Below, in pieces: positions 15,474 to 23,214 of a stretch of DNA of 64,000 nt. How positions within the stretch are numbered: position 1 is the stretch's first letter; every line of letters starts with the position of its first letter. The stretch is from Scandinavium sp036495715. GTDB lineage: Bacteria > Pseudomonadota > Gammaproteobacteria > Enterobacterales > Enterobacteriaceae. The stretch is from positions 62,001 to 126,000 of the forward strand of contig DASXML010000086.1 of the NCBI GenBank assembly GCA_036495715.1. The letters are read 5' to 3'. Position numbers and translations under genes: made by a program. Under the pieces are notes generated by a model that was given only the letters and a program-made list of their open reading frames with translations, was not told the origin of the DNA and made no database searches.

Positions 15474-16354
15474 GCACTGTAACTTTCGTTGTTGATTTTG
15501 AAGATAACAAAGAGCCAGTAGTCCATTCCTGCATGAGTATTCTTGGAGGAAAACTGCGTGCCGTGGCATGGCGTGACGTTCTTGATTCATCTGCTGTTGC
15601 TGATGGCCTGTCAGACCCAAACCAAACATCGGGCAGCGGGACCACACCAATGACCAAAGAGGCGCTTGCTCATCTACGCAGGGCCGCTGCTGCTTATCAA
15701 GAAACGTTAGCTGCGCACCAACAAAACCCACGCGACGCCTCTGCGCTTGAAGCCTGGGATAATGCTACGAACGAGTTTGCGCGGCTAATCAATAACGATG
15801 AAATTAACATCATCGCTGCGCTGCTGGATGCGCTGGAAGCCAAAGATAAGCGCATTGCTGAACTGAAGCGACAGTGGGAATTTCGCTCACCAACACCTGA
15901 CGCTTACGAAGCTGCATGTAAAGCGCTTGAAAATCACCGGCAGCGCGCGGACGAGGCGGAAAAACAGATTGAAGAACTGCAATCCCGCGCCGAATCCGCA
16001 GAGCAGCGAGTGGCTGAATTTGAAGTGAAAGCATTCAACCCCGCATTGCTGGATGTTGTAGCCGAACGCCGGCGCCAAAAATCCGTTGAGGGCTGGACGC
16101 CTGAGCATGATGACGTATACCAAAATAGCGAATTGGCTGATGCGGCAGCTTGCTACGCAATTCACGCTCACAATCAAGGGTTCTCCACTCCGGCACACTG
16201 GCCGTGGTCACCGGATTGGTGGAAGCAATCAGGTGCCCGTAGAGACTTGGTTAAATCCGGGGCGCTTGTCTTGGCTGAAATCGAACGATTAGACCGCGCC
16301 GCTGGCATCACCCTACAGAAGGGAGGTGAGAATGTCTCAAGTCAAAAATCGTGA
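15470..16354 (+). CDS. Ea22-like / DUF550 C-terminal phage protein
   Basis: Protein of 294 residues. The centre (~60-190) is a coiled coil. The C-terminal ~100 residues (VVAERRRQKSVEGWTPEHDD, then WPWSPDWWK, RRDLVKSGALVLAEIERL) are the well-known C-terminus shared by Ea22-like and DUF550 phage proteins. Some DUF550 relatives are annotated as nucleotide pyrophosphohydrolases, but this is uncertain. The ATG overlaps the preceding stop. Confidence 0.7.
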   Translation: MSTVTFVVDFEDNKEPVVHSCMSILGGKLRAVAWRDVLDSSAVADGLSDPNQTSGSGTTPMTKEALAHLRRAAAAYQETLAAHQQNPRDASALEAWDNATNEFARLINNDEINIIAALLDALEAKDKRIAELKRQWEFRSPTPDAYEAACKALENHRQRADEAEKQIEELQSRAESAEQRVAEFEVKAFNPALLDVVAERRRQKSVEGWTPEHDDVYQNSELADAAACYAIHAHNQGFSTPAHWPWSPDWWKQSGARRDLVKSGALVLAEIERLDRAAGITLQKGGENVSSQKS

Positions 16355-16856
16355 AGGGATGATGATTGAGTTACCAGAACCAACCACCATTTTTCCGAGA
16401 GTGGAGTTGTCTGATGGTCGCTATTCGAAGCCTAAGAACAAAATTACAAAGGCACAGCGCGCAGAGTTGAGAATGAAATTCGGTGGTCGCTGCGCTTACT
16501 GCGGCTGCGAGTTGCCAGAAAAAGGCTGGCACGCCGATCACGTTGAACCGGTTCGCCGGGATTTTGAGTTCGTTCGGGCTCCTGCGGGTTCTGTCTCATC
16601 TGTCGTCGCGCGCAGCACTGGAAAAGTGATGCATCCAGAACTGCACGCTATCGATAATCTGTATCCCGCCTGCGCGCCATGCAATCTGTTTAAATCGGCA
16701 TTCAGCGTGGAAATGATGCGGAAAGAAATCTCTAAGCAGGCAGAGCGAGCCAGAGCATACAGCGTGAACTTCCGCACCGCAGAGCGCTTTGGAATCGTTG
16801 CGGTTATCGAAAAGCCTGTGGTGTTCTGGTTTGAGCAGTATCAGGGAGGTGAGTGA
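16332..16856 (+). CDS. HNH endonuclease
   Basis: Nuclease of 174 aa. A CxxC zinc pair (CAYCGC) is followed by WHADHVEPV, the first His-containing strand of the HNH fold. Then come NLYPACAPCNLFKS, with Asn and a second zinc CxxC, and downstream helices. ATG 16332 is 5 bp after GGGAGG. It overlaps the preceding gene in another frame. Likely a phage-encoded DNA endonuclease; the target is unknown. Confidence 0.82.
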   Translation: MSQVKNREGMMIELPEPTTIFPRVELSDGRYSKPKNKITKAQRAELRMKFGGRCAYCGCELPEKGWHADHVEPVRRDFEFVRAPAGSVSSVVARSTGKVMHPELHAIDNLYPACAPCNLFKSAFSVEMMRKEISKQAERARAYSVNFRTAERFGIVAVIEKPVVFWFEQYQGGE

Positions 16857-16857
16857 T

Positions 16858-17160
16858 ATGGCTAACCTCCAGCTCGCAGTAAACGGCGAATACTTCGACG
16901 CAATGAAGCGCGGCGAGAAAACGGAAGAGTACCGCCTGCATAACAAATACTGGATGAAGCGTCTCCTGAATCTGAAAGAGCCTGGGCAAATCGGTCGCAA
17001 ATATGACCGCCTGATAATCACCCGTGGCTATCCGCGCAAAGACGATGCCAGCCGCAGGATTGATATTCCATACGCTGGATGGACGGTTAAAACAATCACG
17101 CACCCGCACTTCGGCCCGGAGCCAGTGAAGGTGTTTGCTATCAAGGTGAATATTCAATGA
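16858..17160 (+). CDS. ASCH-domain-like protein
   Basis: Protein of 100 residues. NGEYFDAMKRGEKTEEYRL at the start is typical of ASCH domains, which have a PUA-like fold and probably bind RNA or nucleotides. It starts 2 bp after the HNH stop and is transcribed with it. Role unknown. Confidence 0.65.
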   Translation: MANLQLAVNGEYFDAMKRGEKTEEYRLHNKYWMKRLLNLKEPGQIGRKYDRLIITRGYPRKDDASRRIDIPYAGWTVKTITHPHFGPEPVKVFAIKVNIQ

Positions 17161-17261
17161 CCACAATAACCAAAGAATGACTTCAATAAGTAATTGAGGA
17201 CAAAAATTCATTTGCCTGTCTATGACCCCTGTTGGATATTATCAATGGGGATATTTGAGGA

Positions 17262-17777
17262 ATGATAATGAATTGGGAATTTGCAAATCCAGCCTGGAAC
17301 GTATTGATTGCGTTGGTTTCTGCGGCTACGGCAATAGCTTCAGCATTCGCGGCTTTTGCTAGCAGAAAAACCTCAGAGAAGACGTTGCAACTACAAGAGC
17401 GGCAGTATCTATTCGAATCACTCAAAGCCTGCGCGGAGAGGGCTAATGAATATGCAAAGGGGAAGCGTGGCGCTGAGTGGGGTGTGAATGATGCCGCTAA
17501 TATTATCAGAAGCTTAGGCTTGGCAATTGAAGCCATAAAAAATAGCAGCCAATTGAAAGAAGCCATAGATGTAGGCCAACTCAAAAAATATTTCATGACT
17601 TTGTTATGCATGGAGTTGTTTGAGGAAGTCCATAACGGAGATGCGCCCGATGCGGTATTTCAAAAAACAGAACCAACACGTATTGCAGACGATGTCTGGA
17701 GGCAGTGGCGTGAAGTCGTGGAGTTCTTTGATATATGGGATTACAGCATCGCCACGGATGAAGATTTAGAAGACTAA
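17262..17777 (+). CDS. membrane-anchored protein, possible moron
   Basis: Unrecognised protein of about 171 residues. The first ~35 residues contain one hydrophobic helix (VLIALVSAATAIASAFAAFA), followed by an Arg/Lys-rich stretch and a soluble helical domain. A single N-terminal anchor facing the cytoplasm is likely. The gene stands alone: ~100 bp precede it and ~195 bp with two hairpins follow it. A TATTAT element sits shortly upstream. Start ATG 17262 or 17268. Confidence 0.6.
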   Translation: MIMNWEFANPAWNVLIALVSAATAIASAFAAFASRKTSEKTLQLQERQYLFESLKACAERANEYAKGKRGAEWGVNDAANIIRSLGLAIEAIKNSSQLKEAIDVGQLKKYFMTLLCMELFEEVHNGDAPDAVFQKTEPTRIADDVWRQWREVVEFFDIWDYSIATDEDLED

Positions 17778-17818
17778 GCACACCCGAATTGATTTTCCAT
17801 AATCAACTGTCCATAATC

Positions 17819-17875
17819 GCAGTGTCAGCCTGAACAACTGACACTGCATCCGGCGCTTTAACGGGGACGTTAAAG
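17819..17875. other. two perfect hairpins before ninB
   Basis: GCAGTGTCAG (17819-17828) pairs perfectly with 17838-17847 around a 9-nt loop. CTTTAACG (17856-17863) pairs perfectly with 17868-17875 around GGGA. Neither is followed by a T-run. Their side-by-side placement in the nin leader suggests an RNA structure or protein-binding sites rather than terminators. Confidence 0.5.
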
Positions 17876-17972
17876 TGCAAAAGACAAATAGAGCATCATA
17901 TAACCCTTCACCGATGGCTAACGTCACCGGCGATTTCTTGCATTCAGCGTTTAGCCTCTCAGGAGGTGACGC

Positions 17973-18407
17973 GTGAACCGATACCTCCTCCGAAATCCCA
18001 CCATACGGGATAACGCCATCAATGCTATCCGAAACCTGCCCACTGACATTCACAGGCCGCTCGTCATTGAGATTAAAGAGCTAACCCGTAGCCTTGACCA
18101 AAATTCGAAGCTTTGGGCTGTCCTGGGAGACGTGAGCCGCCAGGTTGAATGGCATGGCCGAAAGCTCACCTCTGAATCGTGGAAGCATATTTTCACCGCA
18201 GCCCTCATCAAGCAGGACGTGGTGCCTAATCTGTCAGGAGACGGCTTCGTTGTTCTGGGCCAGTCAACCAGCAAGATGACCGTCCGCCAGATGAGAGACC
18301 TCATCGAGTTGATTCACGCCTTTGGTGCTGAGCGCGCTGTCATCTGGGGCGATGAATCCCGCCTGGCTATGGAATGGGCTTCTCGCTTCGGAGGTGCCCG
18401 TGGCTAA
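17973..18407 (+). CDS. ninB: NinB recombination protein
   Basis: Homologue of lambda NinB (Orf), a 144-aa protein that binds single-stranded DNA and helps recombination when host RecFOR is absent. Characteristic segments are SLDQNSKLWAVLGDVSRQVE, HGRKLTSESWKHIF and GQSTSKMTVRQMRDLIELI. A TCAGGAGGT ribosome-binding site precedes ATG 17973. First gene of the nin-like block. Confidence 0.92.
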   Translation: MNRYLLRNPTIRDNAINAIRNLPTDIHRPLVIEIKELTRSLDQNSKLWAVLGDVSRQVEWHGRKLTSESWKHIFTAALIKQDVVPNLSGDGFVVLGQSTSKMTVRQMRDLIELIHAFGAERAVIWGDESRLAMEWASRFGGARG

Positions 18408-18570
18408 CCCCCTCGCTCGTGTCATCACCAATCACATCTTCAAAGTACCGGCGCGCGGCAAACGCAAGCCAGAGCTCAAGCCGTCCGACATCCCAACTCT
18501 AAAGGACTACACCGCTCGCCTGGTTGATCAGAAATGGCTGCGCCTTGCAGCGAGGAGAAATCATGCCTGA
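18400..18570 (+). CDS. NinE-like protein
   Basis: Protein of 56 residues, starting at GTG 18400 with GGAGG 5 bp upstream and overlapping the ninB stop by 8 bp. The C-terminus SDIPTLKDYTARLVDQKWLR corresponds to the conserved end of lambda NinE. Function unknown in all phages known to me. Confidence 0.7.
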   Translation: MANPLARVITNHIFKVPARGKRKPELKPSDIPTLKDYTARLVDQKWLRLAARRNHA

Positions 18571-18853
18571 TTTACGTAAAGCAGCGCGCGGACGTGAATG
18601 CCAGGTGCGCATCCCAGGTGTGTGCAACGGCAATCCTGAAACGTCAGTGCTGGCCCATATCCGACTGCCAGGCCTGTGCGGTACCGGAATCAAACCGCCA
18701 GACCTGATAGCCACCATCGCATGCAGCAACTGTCACGACGAGATTGATCGCCGTACTCGCCTAGTGGATGCGGAGTATGCAAAGGAGTGCGCGCTTGAAG
18801 GCATGGCCCGCACACAGGTTATCTGGCTGAAAGAAGGAAAGGTGAAGACATGA
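18563..18853 (+). CDS. YbcO-like putative nuclease (DUF1364)
   Basis: Protein of 96 residues, nearly identical in my memory to YbcO of the DLP12 prophage. Cysteines and histidines in GRECQVRIPGVC, LAHIR and ACSNCHDEIDRR form an HNH-like metal site. Probably a structure-specific nuclease acting in phage recombination next to RusA. Overlaps the preceding gene by 8 bp and rusA by 4 bp. Confidence 0.88.
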   Translation: MPDLRKAARGRECQVRIPGVCNGNPETSVLAHIRLPGLCGTGIKPPDLIATIACSNCHDEIDRRTRLVDAEYAKECALEGMARTQVIWLKEGKVKT

Positions 18854-19212
18854 ATACCTACAACATCACGCTGCCATACCCGCCTAGCAACAACCGCTAT
18901 TACCGCCACAACCGTGGTCGCACGCACATCAGCACCGAAGGTCAGGCCTACCGCGACAGTGTAGCCCAAATCATCAAGGACTCGTTGCTGAATATCGGCT
19001 TGGCTGTGCCGGTAAAAATCCGTATCGAGTGCCACATGCCTGATCGCCGCCGCCGCGACCTGGACAACCTGCAAAAGGCAGCTTTCGACGCTCTGACAAA
19101 GTCCGGTTTCTGGCTTGATGACCAGCAGGTCGATTACTACAGCGTGAAGAGAATGCCGATTGTCAAAGGCGGGAAGCTTGAGCTGACCATCACCGAACTG
19201 GAGGCAGCGTGA
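18850..19212 (+). CDS. rusA: RusA Holliday-junction resolvase
   Basis: Endonuclease of 120 aa that cuts four-way DNA junctions symmetrically. LPYPPSNNRYYR at the start and RRRDLDNLQKAAFDAL, holding the catalytic aspartates, are diagnostic. A third acidic cluster follows in LDDQQVDYY. ATGA overlap with the YbcO-like gene. Confidence 0.95.
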   Translation: MNTYNITLPYPPSNNRYYRHNRGRTHISTEGQAYRDSVAQIIKDSLLNIGLAVPVKIRIECHMPDRRRRDLDNLQKAAFDALTKSGFWLDDQQVDYYSVKRMPIVKGGKLELTITELEAA

Positions 19213-19349
19213 AACCAGAACTCATCGAATCGCTTCGTCAGCGTTGGCAAAGCCTTCGTATTTACCGCCGATCTGGCTCGGTGCTGGTGGACTATCGGAT
19301 CCTCAAGAACCTCATTCGCATTTACAAGAGAGCAGGAGCAGCAGCATGA
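19209..19349 (+). CDS. 46-aa basic protein before Q
   Basis: Short gene starting at GTG 19209, overlapping the rusA stop by 4 bp and the next start by 4 bp (ATGA). The product is basic (LRQRWQSLRIYRRSG). Small basic proteins are common at this place in nin regions. Function unknown. Confidence 0.6.
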   Translation: MKPELIESLRQRWQSLRIYRRSGSVLVDYRILKNLIRIYKRAGAAA

Positions 19350-20035
19350 ATACTCAATATCTGGAATTTGTACGCCAGCAGCTGATTCTTGCGACTGCCG
19401 ATCTGAGTGGGTCCACTAAGGGCCAGTTGGTAGCCTTTGCCGAGAACGCTCAATTCACTGCAACAGCGCGCAGCCGTGGACGCAAGAAAATAGCCGACCC
19501 GGTCACCGGCCGCATGGTTAATCCGTCCAGCCCTCCGATCCACGGGAGTCAGTCACGCGCTAAAGGTTCACATATACCCCTGGTGAATCATGTCGAGTAC
19601 TGCACCGCGTCATGGCGGCGCGCTGTACTGTCTCTGGAGGAACACCAGAAAGCATGGCTGCTGTGGAACTACAGCGAGAACATCCGTTTCGAATATCAGG
19701 TGGCGATCACTCAGTGGGCATGGGCAGAATTCAAAGGTCATCTCGGCGCGAAGAGGGTGGCTGGCAAGACGATGGATCGGCTCAAGGCGTTAATCTGGCT
19801 GGCCGCGCAGGATGTGAAAGCGGAGCTGGCGGTGAAGGATGTCCACGAATACCAGAAGCTGGCGGAACTGGTAGGCGTGGCGAAATCCACCTGGACAGAG
19901 ACATATCTGCCTCACTGGCTGGCAATGCGTAACAGCTTTAAGCGGCTCGATAGTAGTGCGCTTATCTCGGTAACGCGATCACGTTCACAACAAAAGTCGA
20001 CAAATTGTCAGCCAAATATTGCAAAACCGAACTGA
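19346..20035 (+). CDS. Q-like late antiterminator (DUF1133-type)
   Basis: Protein of 229 residues in the Q position, last gene of the early right operon and just before the late promoter. The middle (WRRAVLSLEEHQKAWLLWNY) and C-terminal STWTETYLPHWLAMRNSF resemble DUF1133 proteins, which take the place of Q in several lambdoid phages. Expected to modify RNA polymerase at the late promoter so that it passes tR'. The identification rests on family memory plus position. Confidence 0.7.
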   Translation: MNTQYLEFVRQQLILATADLSGSTKGQLVAFAENAQFTATARSRGRKKIADPVTGRMVNPSSPPIHGSQSRAKGSHIPLVNHVEYCTASWRRAVLSLEEHQKAWLLWNYSENIRFEYQVAITQWAWAEFKGHLGAKRVAGKTMDRLKALIWLAAQDVKAELAVKDVHEYQKLAELVGVAKSTWTETYLPHWLAMRNSFKRLDSSALISVTRSRSQQKSTNCQPNIAKPN

Positions 20036-20047
20036 AACGCATATATT
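20019..20047 (+). promoter_or_regulatory. late promoter pR'
   Basis: TTGCAA (20019-20024), a 17-bp spacer and TATATT (20042-20047), overlapping the end of the Q-like gene. A terminator about 50 bp downstream of the expected start gives the arrangement of Q-controlled late promoters. Confidence 0.7.
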
Positions 20048-20099
20048 TCATGTAAATCTGATATCGTCGCCATAGCTTCGATAGTCGACCAAATTTAGA

Positions 20100-20124
20100 G
20101 CCTCGCAATCTGCGGGGCTTTTTT
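20100..20124 (+). terminator. tR'-like terminator of the late leader
   Basis: GCCTCGCA/TGCGGGGC stem with a 3-nt loop and a run of T. It would cut late transcripts to a short leader RNA unless the antiterminator acts. Confidence 0.75.
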
Positions 20125-20208
20125 ATGCCTTGATATTATTCGGCTCATGAATTAACAAAATGTGAGCCGATTATAAGAGCCATTCGGCTCAAGCCTTACC
20201 ATCATATT

Positions 20209-20230
20209 GCCCGCCGCGCCGCGGGCTTTT
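20209..20230 (+). terminator. second terminator before the lysis genes
   Basis: GCCCGC/GCGGGC around a 6-nt loop, followed by TTTTCT. Between it and tR' lie repeated TTCGGCTCA boxes, direct and inverted (about 20143-20190), of unknown meaning. Confidence 0.6.
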
Positions 20231-20334
20231 CTATTTTCAGGCTCCGGGAAACATCCTCGATACGCTTTGTTGTTAATTCAGCCCGAGAGCCTGAACCCTA
20301 CACACAGCTCCCGCATCTACGCGAGGAGAACGAG

Positions 20335-20583
20335 ATGATCCGATATATGCCAGACAAAATTGCATCCGCAATCTCGTATTGCGTGTCCGGCAGTCTTATT
20401 TGTGGAGGCGGCATTTTGCAATGGTTGCACGACCTCGACTGGAACAAGGTAGCGGTAATTGGTGGTTTTCTTATTGGTATCGCCACTTACCTGACGAACC
20501 TTTACTTCAAAAGACGGCAGACAAAAGCATACGAGCGAGCATTACGCCGGGGGTACATACCTCAACCACCACAGGATAGTTAG
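20335..20583 (+). CDS. pinholin of the S21 type with possible dual start
   Basis: Lysis timer of 82 residues. Two hydrophobic segments are seen: a weak, glycine/serine-rich first one (~12-32) and a second one ending in TYLTNLYFKRR, which matches the end of phage 21 S as I remember it. The start MIRYM places two ATG codons four codons apart with positive charge between, like the S21 holin/antiholin pair. With the SAR endolysin downstream it should form small depolarising pores. Confidence 0.85.
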   Translation: MIRYMPDKIASAISYCVSGSLICGGGILQWLHDLDWNKVAVIGGFLIGIATYLTNLYFKRRQTKAYERALRRGYIPQPPQDS

Positions 20584-20584
20584 C

Positions 20585-21157
20585 ATGGCAATGTCACCAG
20601 CATTCAGAAAAAGTGTCATCGCTGCTGCTGGCGGCGGTGCGATAGCGATAGCCTCCGCGCTCATCACTGGGCCAAATGGCACTGATGGGCTGGAGGGGGT
20701 GAAGTACAAGCCTTACAAGGACGTGGTAGGAATCTGGACCGTTTGCTACGGCCACACTGGCAGAGACATCATGCTCGGGAAAACATACACAGAGCCAGAG
20801 TGCAAGGCGCTACTGAATGCAGACCTGAACACTGTTGCCAGGCAGATTGACCCATATATCAAAGTTGAAATCCCTGACAGCATGCGCGGTGCTATGTACT
20901 CGTTTGTGTATAACGTCGGTGCTGGCAACTTCAAGACATCCACGCTTCTGAAGAAGATTAACCAGGGCGATGAGAAGGGCGCTTGTGACCAGCTTCGTCG
21001 TTGGACATATGCAGGCGGGAAGGAGTGGAAAGGACTGGTTACTCGGCGCGAGATTGAGCGTGAAGTTTGCCTGTGGGGAGAGAAACCTCAGAAAGCAGAC
21101 GATGGATTCGGTCCGCTTAACCCTGGTACACCGCTATCAGCACCAGGAGTGTTTTGA
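20585..21157 (+). CDS. SAR endolysin (GH24 lysozyme)
   Basis: Muralytic enzyme of 190 aa that cleaves the glycan strand of peptidoglycan. An N-terminal signal-anchor-release helix (~10-28, rich in Ala and Gly) should export it by the Sec system and hold it inactive in the membrane. The catalytic triad Glu37, Asp46, Thr52 has the E-8x-D-5x-T spacing of this family. It is released when the pinholin depolarises the membrane. Confidence 0.93.
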   Translation: MAMSPAFRKSVIAAAGGGAIAIASALITGPNGTDGLEGVKYKPYKDVVGIWTVCYGHTGRDIMLGKTYTEPECKALLNADLNTVARQIDPYIKVEIPDSMRGAMYSFVYNVGAGNFKTSTLLKKINQGDEKGACDQLRRWTYAGGKEWKGLVTRREIEREVCLWGEKPQKADDGFGPLNPGTPLSAPGVF

Positions 21158-21624
21158 TGGGAAAGGTAATTACCGCCATTGGAGCGATACTGGTCGGCCT
21201 GCTGGTCGCTGCGACTCTGGTGGCGAATCACTACCGCGACAACGCCACCGAGTACAAAAAGCAGCGTGACGATAAGGCTCACGAACTCGGACTGGCGAAC
21301 GCCACCATCAATGATATGCAGACCCGGCAGCGTGACGTTGCTGCTCTGGATGCCAAATACACGAAGGAACTAGCTGATGCCAAAGCTCAGAACGATACTC
21401 TTCAGCGCAAGCTTGATAATGGTGGCCGGGTGCTCGTCAAAGGCAAGTGTCCAGTGTCAGCCTCAACCCAAACCACCGGCACCGCCAGCATGGGCAATGA
21501 TGCCACCATCGAACTCTCTGACGTTGCTGGACGAAACGTTCTCGGTATTAGATCCGGAATCATCAGCGATCAAACATCCCTGAGAGCGCTACAGGAATAC
21601 ATCAGTGCTCAGTGCCTGAAGTAA
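21157..21624 (+). CDS. Rz: Rz inner-membrane spanin subunit
   Basis: Protein of 155 residues with an N-terminal membrane anchor (~5-24) and a long periplasmic coiled coil (~30-95). It spans the periplasm and joins Rz1 to fuse the inner and outer membranes at the end of lysis. Its ATG overlaps the endolysin stop. Rz1 is nested inside it in another frame. Confidence 0.9.
   Translation: MGKVITAIGAILVGLLVAATLVANHYRDNATEYKKQRDDKAHELGLANATINDMQTRQRDVAALDAKYTKELADAKAQNDTLQRKLDNGGRVLVKGKCPVSASTQTTGTASMGNDATIELSDVAGRNVLGIRSGIISDQTSLRALQEYISAQCLK
21377..21583 (+). CDS. Rz1: Rz1 outer-membrane lipoprotein spanin subunit
   Basis: Gene wholly inside Rz in the +1 frame. The 68-aa product has a lipoprotein signal ending in IMVAGC (Cys19) and a proline-rich start of the mature part (QPKPPAPPAW), the hallmark of Rz1. 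It is slightly longer than most Rz1 proteins. Confidence 0.88.
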   Translation: MPKLRTILFSASLIMVAGCSSKASVQCQPQPKPPAPPAWAMMPPSNSLTLLDETFSVLDPESSAIKHP

Positions 21625-21644
21625 TTCGTCACCCTGATTAACAG

Positions 21645-21670
21645 AGCCTGACTTCGGTCGGGCTTTTTTT
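21645..21670 (+). terminator. terminator after the lysis genes
   Basis: AGCCTGAC/GTCGGGCT stem with a TTCG loop and seven T. Confidence 0.8.
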
Positions 21671-21783
21671 CATCCAAATTTTGTCTTGTGAGGATCAATT
21701 TCAAACTCTCACGCCAAATCCTCAACATATCCACACCGCGCACCGAATGCGCATCAACAACACCGGATCTGTACCTGTGAAAT

Positions 21784-21834
21784 GAGCCCTTGGGAGCGCC
21801 AGTTTAGTGCTGGCGAGCCTTCGGTGGGCTGGCG
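21784..21834 (+). promoter_or_regulatory. switch-like RNA leader before rha
   Basis: CGCCAG (21797-21802) can pair with CTGGCG at 21810-21815 or with a second CTGGCG at 21829-21834. AGCCC (21785-21789) can pair with GGGCT (21826-21830) around the first hairpin. The alternatives exclude each other. The element lies ~40 bp before the rha gene. No ligand class is recognised. Confidence 0.4.
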
Positions 21835-21876
21835 TTTCATTCGGCAAGGGTTCATCTCACAAGTAAGGTAAACGCA

Positions 21877-22413
21877 ATGAAAGATTTACAAACAATGCCT
21901 GAGTTTGATTTCCGTCAACTGGTGACAACCGCGGACGGTGAGCCAGTGACAGATACTTTCCAAATCGCCAAAGCATTCGGCAAGCGCCATCAGCATGTAA
22001 TCCGGGCTATCGAAAGTCTCCAATGTTCCCGTGAGTTCTCGACGGCCCACTTTTGGGTCTTCGAGAAAATCAATGAGTTAGGTATTTTTGATAAAAAACA
22101 AAAGTACTATCGTCTCGACTTCAGTGGGTTTGTGATGGTGGTAATGGGCTTTAATGGCCCAGCCGCAGCACGCGTTAAAGAAGCGTACATCAACGCCTTT
22201 AATTGGATGACCGCAGAGCTTCGTAAGTACAGCGAAAGCTACGAAGCCGAACGCAACGCCGTGATGCTGGAATACATGAAGGAGAAGGATGTTGCCAGCA
22301 TGTCTGGAAGGCTCCTGAATCGCTGGGGTAGAGTGAAGAAACCACAACTTCTCGCCAGAATCGAACGGATTGAGCAGCAGGGGCAAATTATGCTCCCCGG
22401 CTTGCCAAAGTGA
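21877..22413 (+). CDS. rha: Rha-family phage regulatory protein / antirepressor
   Basis: Protein of 178 residues with the Rha domain at the N-terminus (TDTFQIAKAFGKRHQHVIRA and YRLDFSGFVMVVMGFNGPAA). Rha of P22-like phages interferes with growth in hosts lacking IHF, and relatives act as antirepressors. Located between lysis and packaging genes with its own upstream leader, so it is late-expressed or separately controlled. Confidence 0.85.
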   Translation: MKDLQTMPEFDFRQLVTTADGEPVTDTFQIAKAFGKRHQHVIRAIESLQCSREFSTAHFWVFEKINELGIFDKKQKYYRLDFSGFVMVVMGFNGPAAARVKEAYINAFNWMTAELRKYSESYEAERNAVMLEYMKEKDVASMSGRLLNRWGRVKKPQLLARIERIEQQGQIMLPGLPK

Positions 22414-22510
22414 CCATTACAAAGCTCATCTGCGGGTGGGCTTGATAATGTCTTCACTTGCGTTATGTGTTTATGTAATCTTCAACCACCATTTATACAA
22501 GGGAGGTTGT

Positions 22511-22747
22511 ATGACTGTTCGAGATCACAATAGAGAGCTAATAGCTGCATTCTTGGCAGATGGGCGTGGAGGGGATGCCAGCACAGCAGAATTCTTCTTT
22601 AACGATAAAGTTGTCAGTGGGATTGATGCCGCGTTAGATTTGCTGGGGGATGATTATAAAATCCATAGCATGGATAGGAAGACTATCAATAATAATATTC
22701 ATGCCTATCGCCTTCACACCGAGCCAGATATTAAAAAAACTGTATAA
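22511..22747 (+). CDS. hypothetical phage protein
   Basis: Unrecognised protein of 78 residues. GGGAGG precedes ATG 22511. Acidic, with a helix-rich centre (SGIDAALDLLGDDYKIH). Ends just before a strong terminator. Confidence 0.55.
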   Translation: MTVRDHNRELIAAFLADGRGGDASTAEFFFNDKVVSGIDAALDLLGDDYKIHSMDRKTINNNIHAYRLHTEPDIKKTV

Positions 22748-22754
22748 AAACCAG

Positions 22755-22774
22755 CCGCCTCCGGGCGGTTTTTT
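22755..22774 (+). terminator. intrinsic terminator
   Basis: CCGCC/GGCGG with loop TCCG and six T. The following GGTTTTTTATTGCC string (22767-22780) recurs after two other terminators of this prophage. Confidence 0.8.
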
Positions 22775-22829
22775 ATTGCCATCACCATGGGCAGACCCAT
22801 CGTAATGGCGTAACCAAAAGGGCAACACG

Positions 22830-23048
22830 ATGTCCGACATCTACCAAATCACCCTCACTACTCAAACCGGCGAAACCTTCACGGGCAAGATGTCACGACG
22901 TCAGCCTGAGCTGGTTAACGGATTTGTGCCGCTGGCGACCGAAGCGGGAGAGTGGCTGTTTTTCGCTCCTGCTGATGTGAAGCGCGTTCAGTTCACGCCA
23001 GTACCTGTTGAGGAAGAAACCAATAGCGACGTGCAGACTGTCAGTTGA
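22830..23048 (+). CDS. hypothetical phage protein
   Basis: Unrecognised protein of 72 residues, probably a small beta protein (YQITLTTQTGETFTGKMSRR, then GEWLFFAPADVKRVQF). Located between the Rha region and the packaging genes. No motif for a function. Confidence 0.55.
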   Translation: MSDIYQITLTTQTGETFTGKMSRRQPELVNGFVPLATEAGEWLFFAPADVKRVQFTPVPVEEETNSDVQTVS

Positions 23049-23211
23049 AATCAAAAGCAGGTGGTGGCTTCCAATCTACATCAGGACGCTGACACTGTTA
23101 TGCCTGATGATGCGGTGCGAGCCAGATTACCGAAAGGTGGCTGAGTTCATCATTAAGCATGGCATTAGCCAGAGGGTGAAATCGGAGCCCGCAGAACAAA
23201 CAACGGAGTAA
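23008..23211 (+). CDS. possible small membrane protein, uncertain start
   Basis: Open frame ending 3 bp before the next ATG. The part RWWLPIYIRTLTLLCLMM reads like a membrane segment behind an RWW start, seen in some small phage proteins. No ATG lies ahead of it; TTG 23008 or CTG 23038 would be needed. It is kept as a weak call. Confidence 0.3.
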   Translation: MRKKPIATCRLSVEIKSRWWLPIYIRTLTLLCLMMRCEPDYRKVAEFIIKHGISQRVKSEPAEQTTE

Positions 23212-23214
23212 TGA

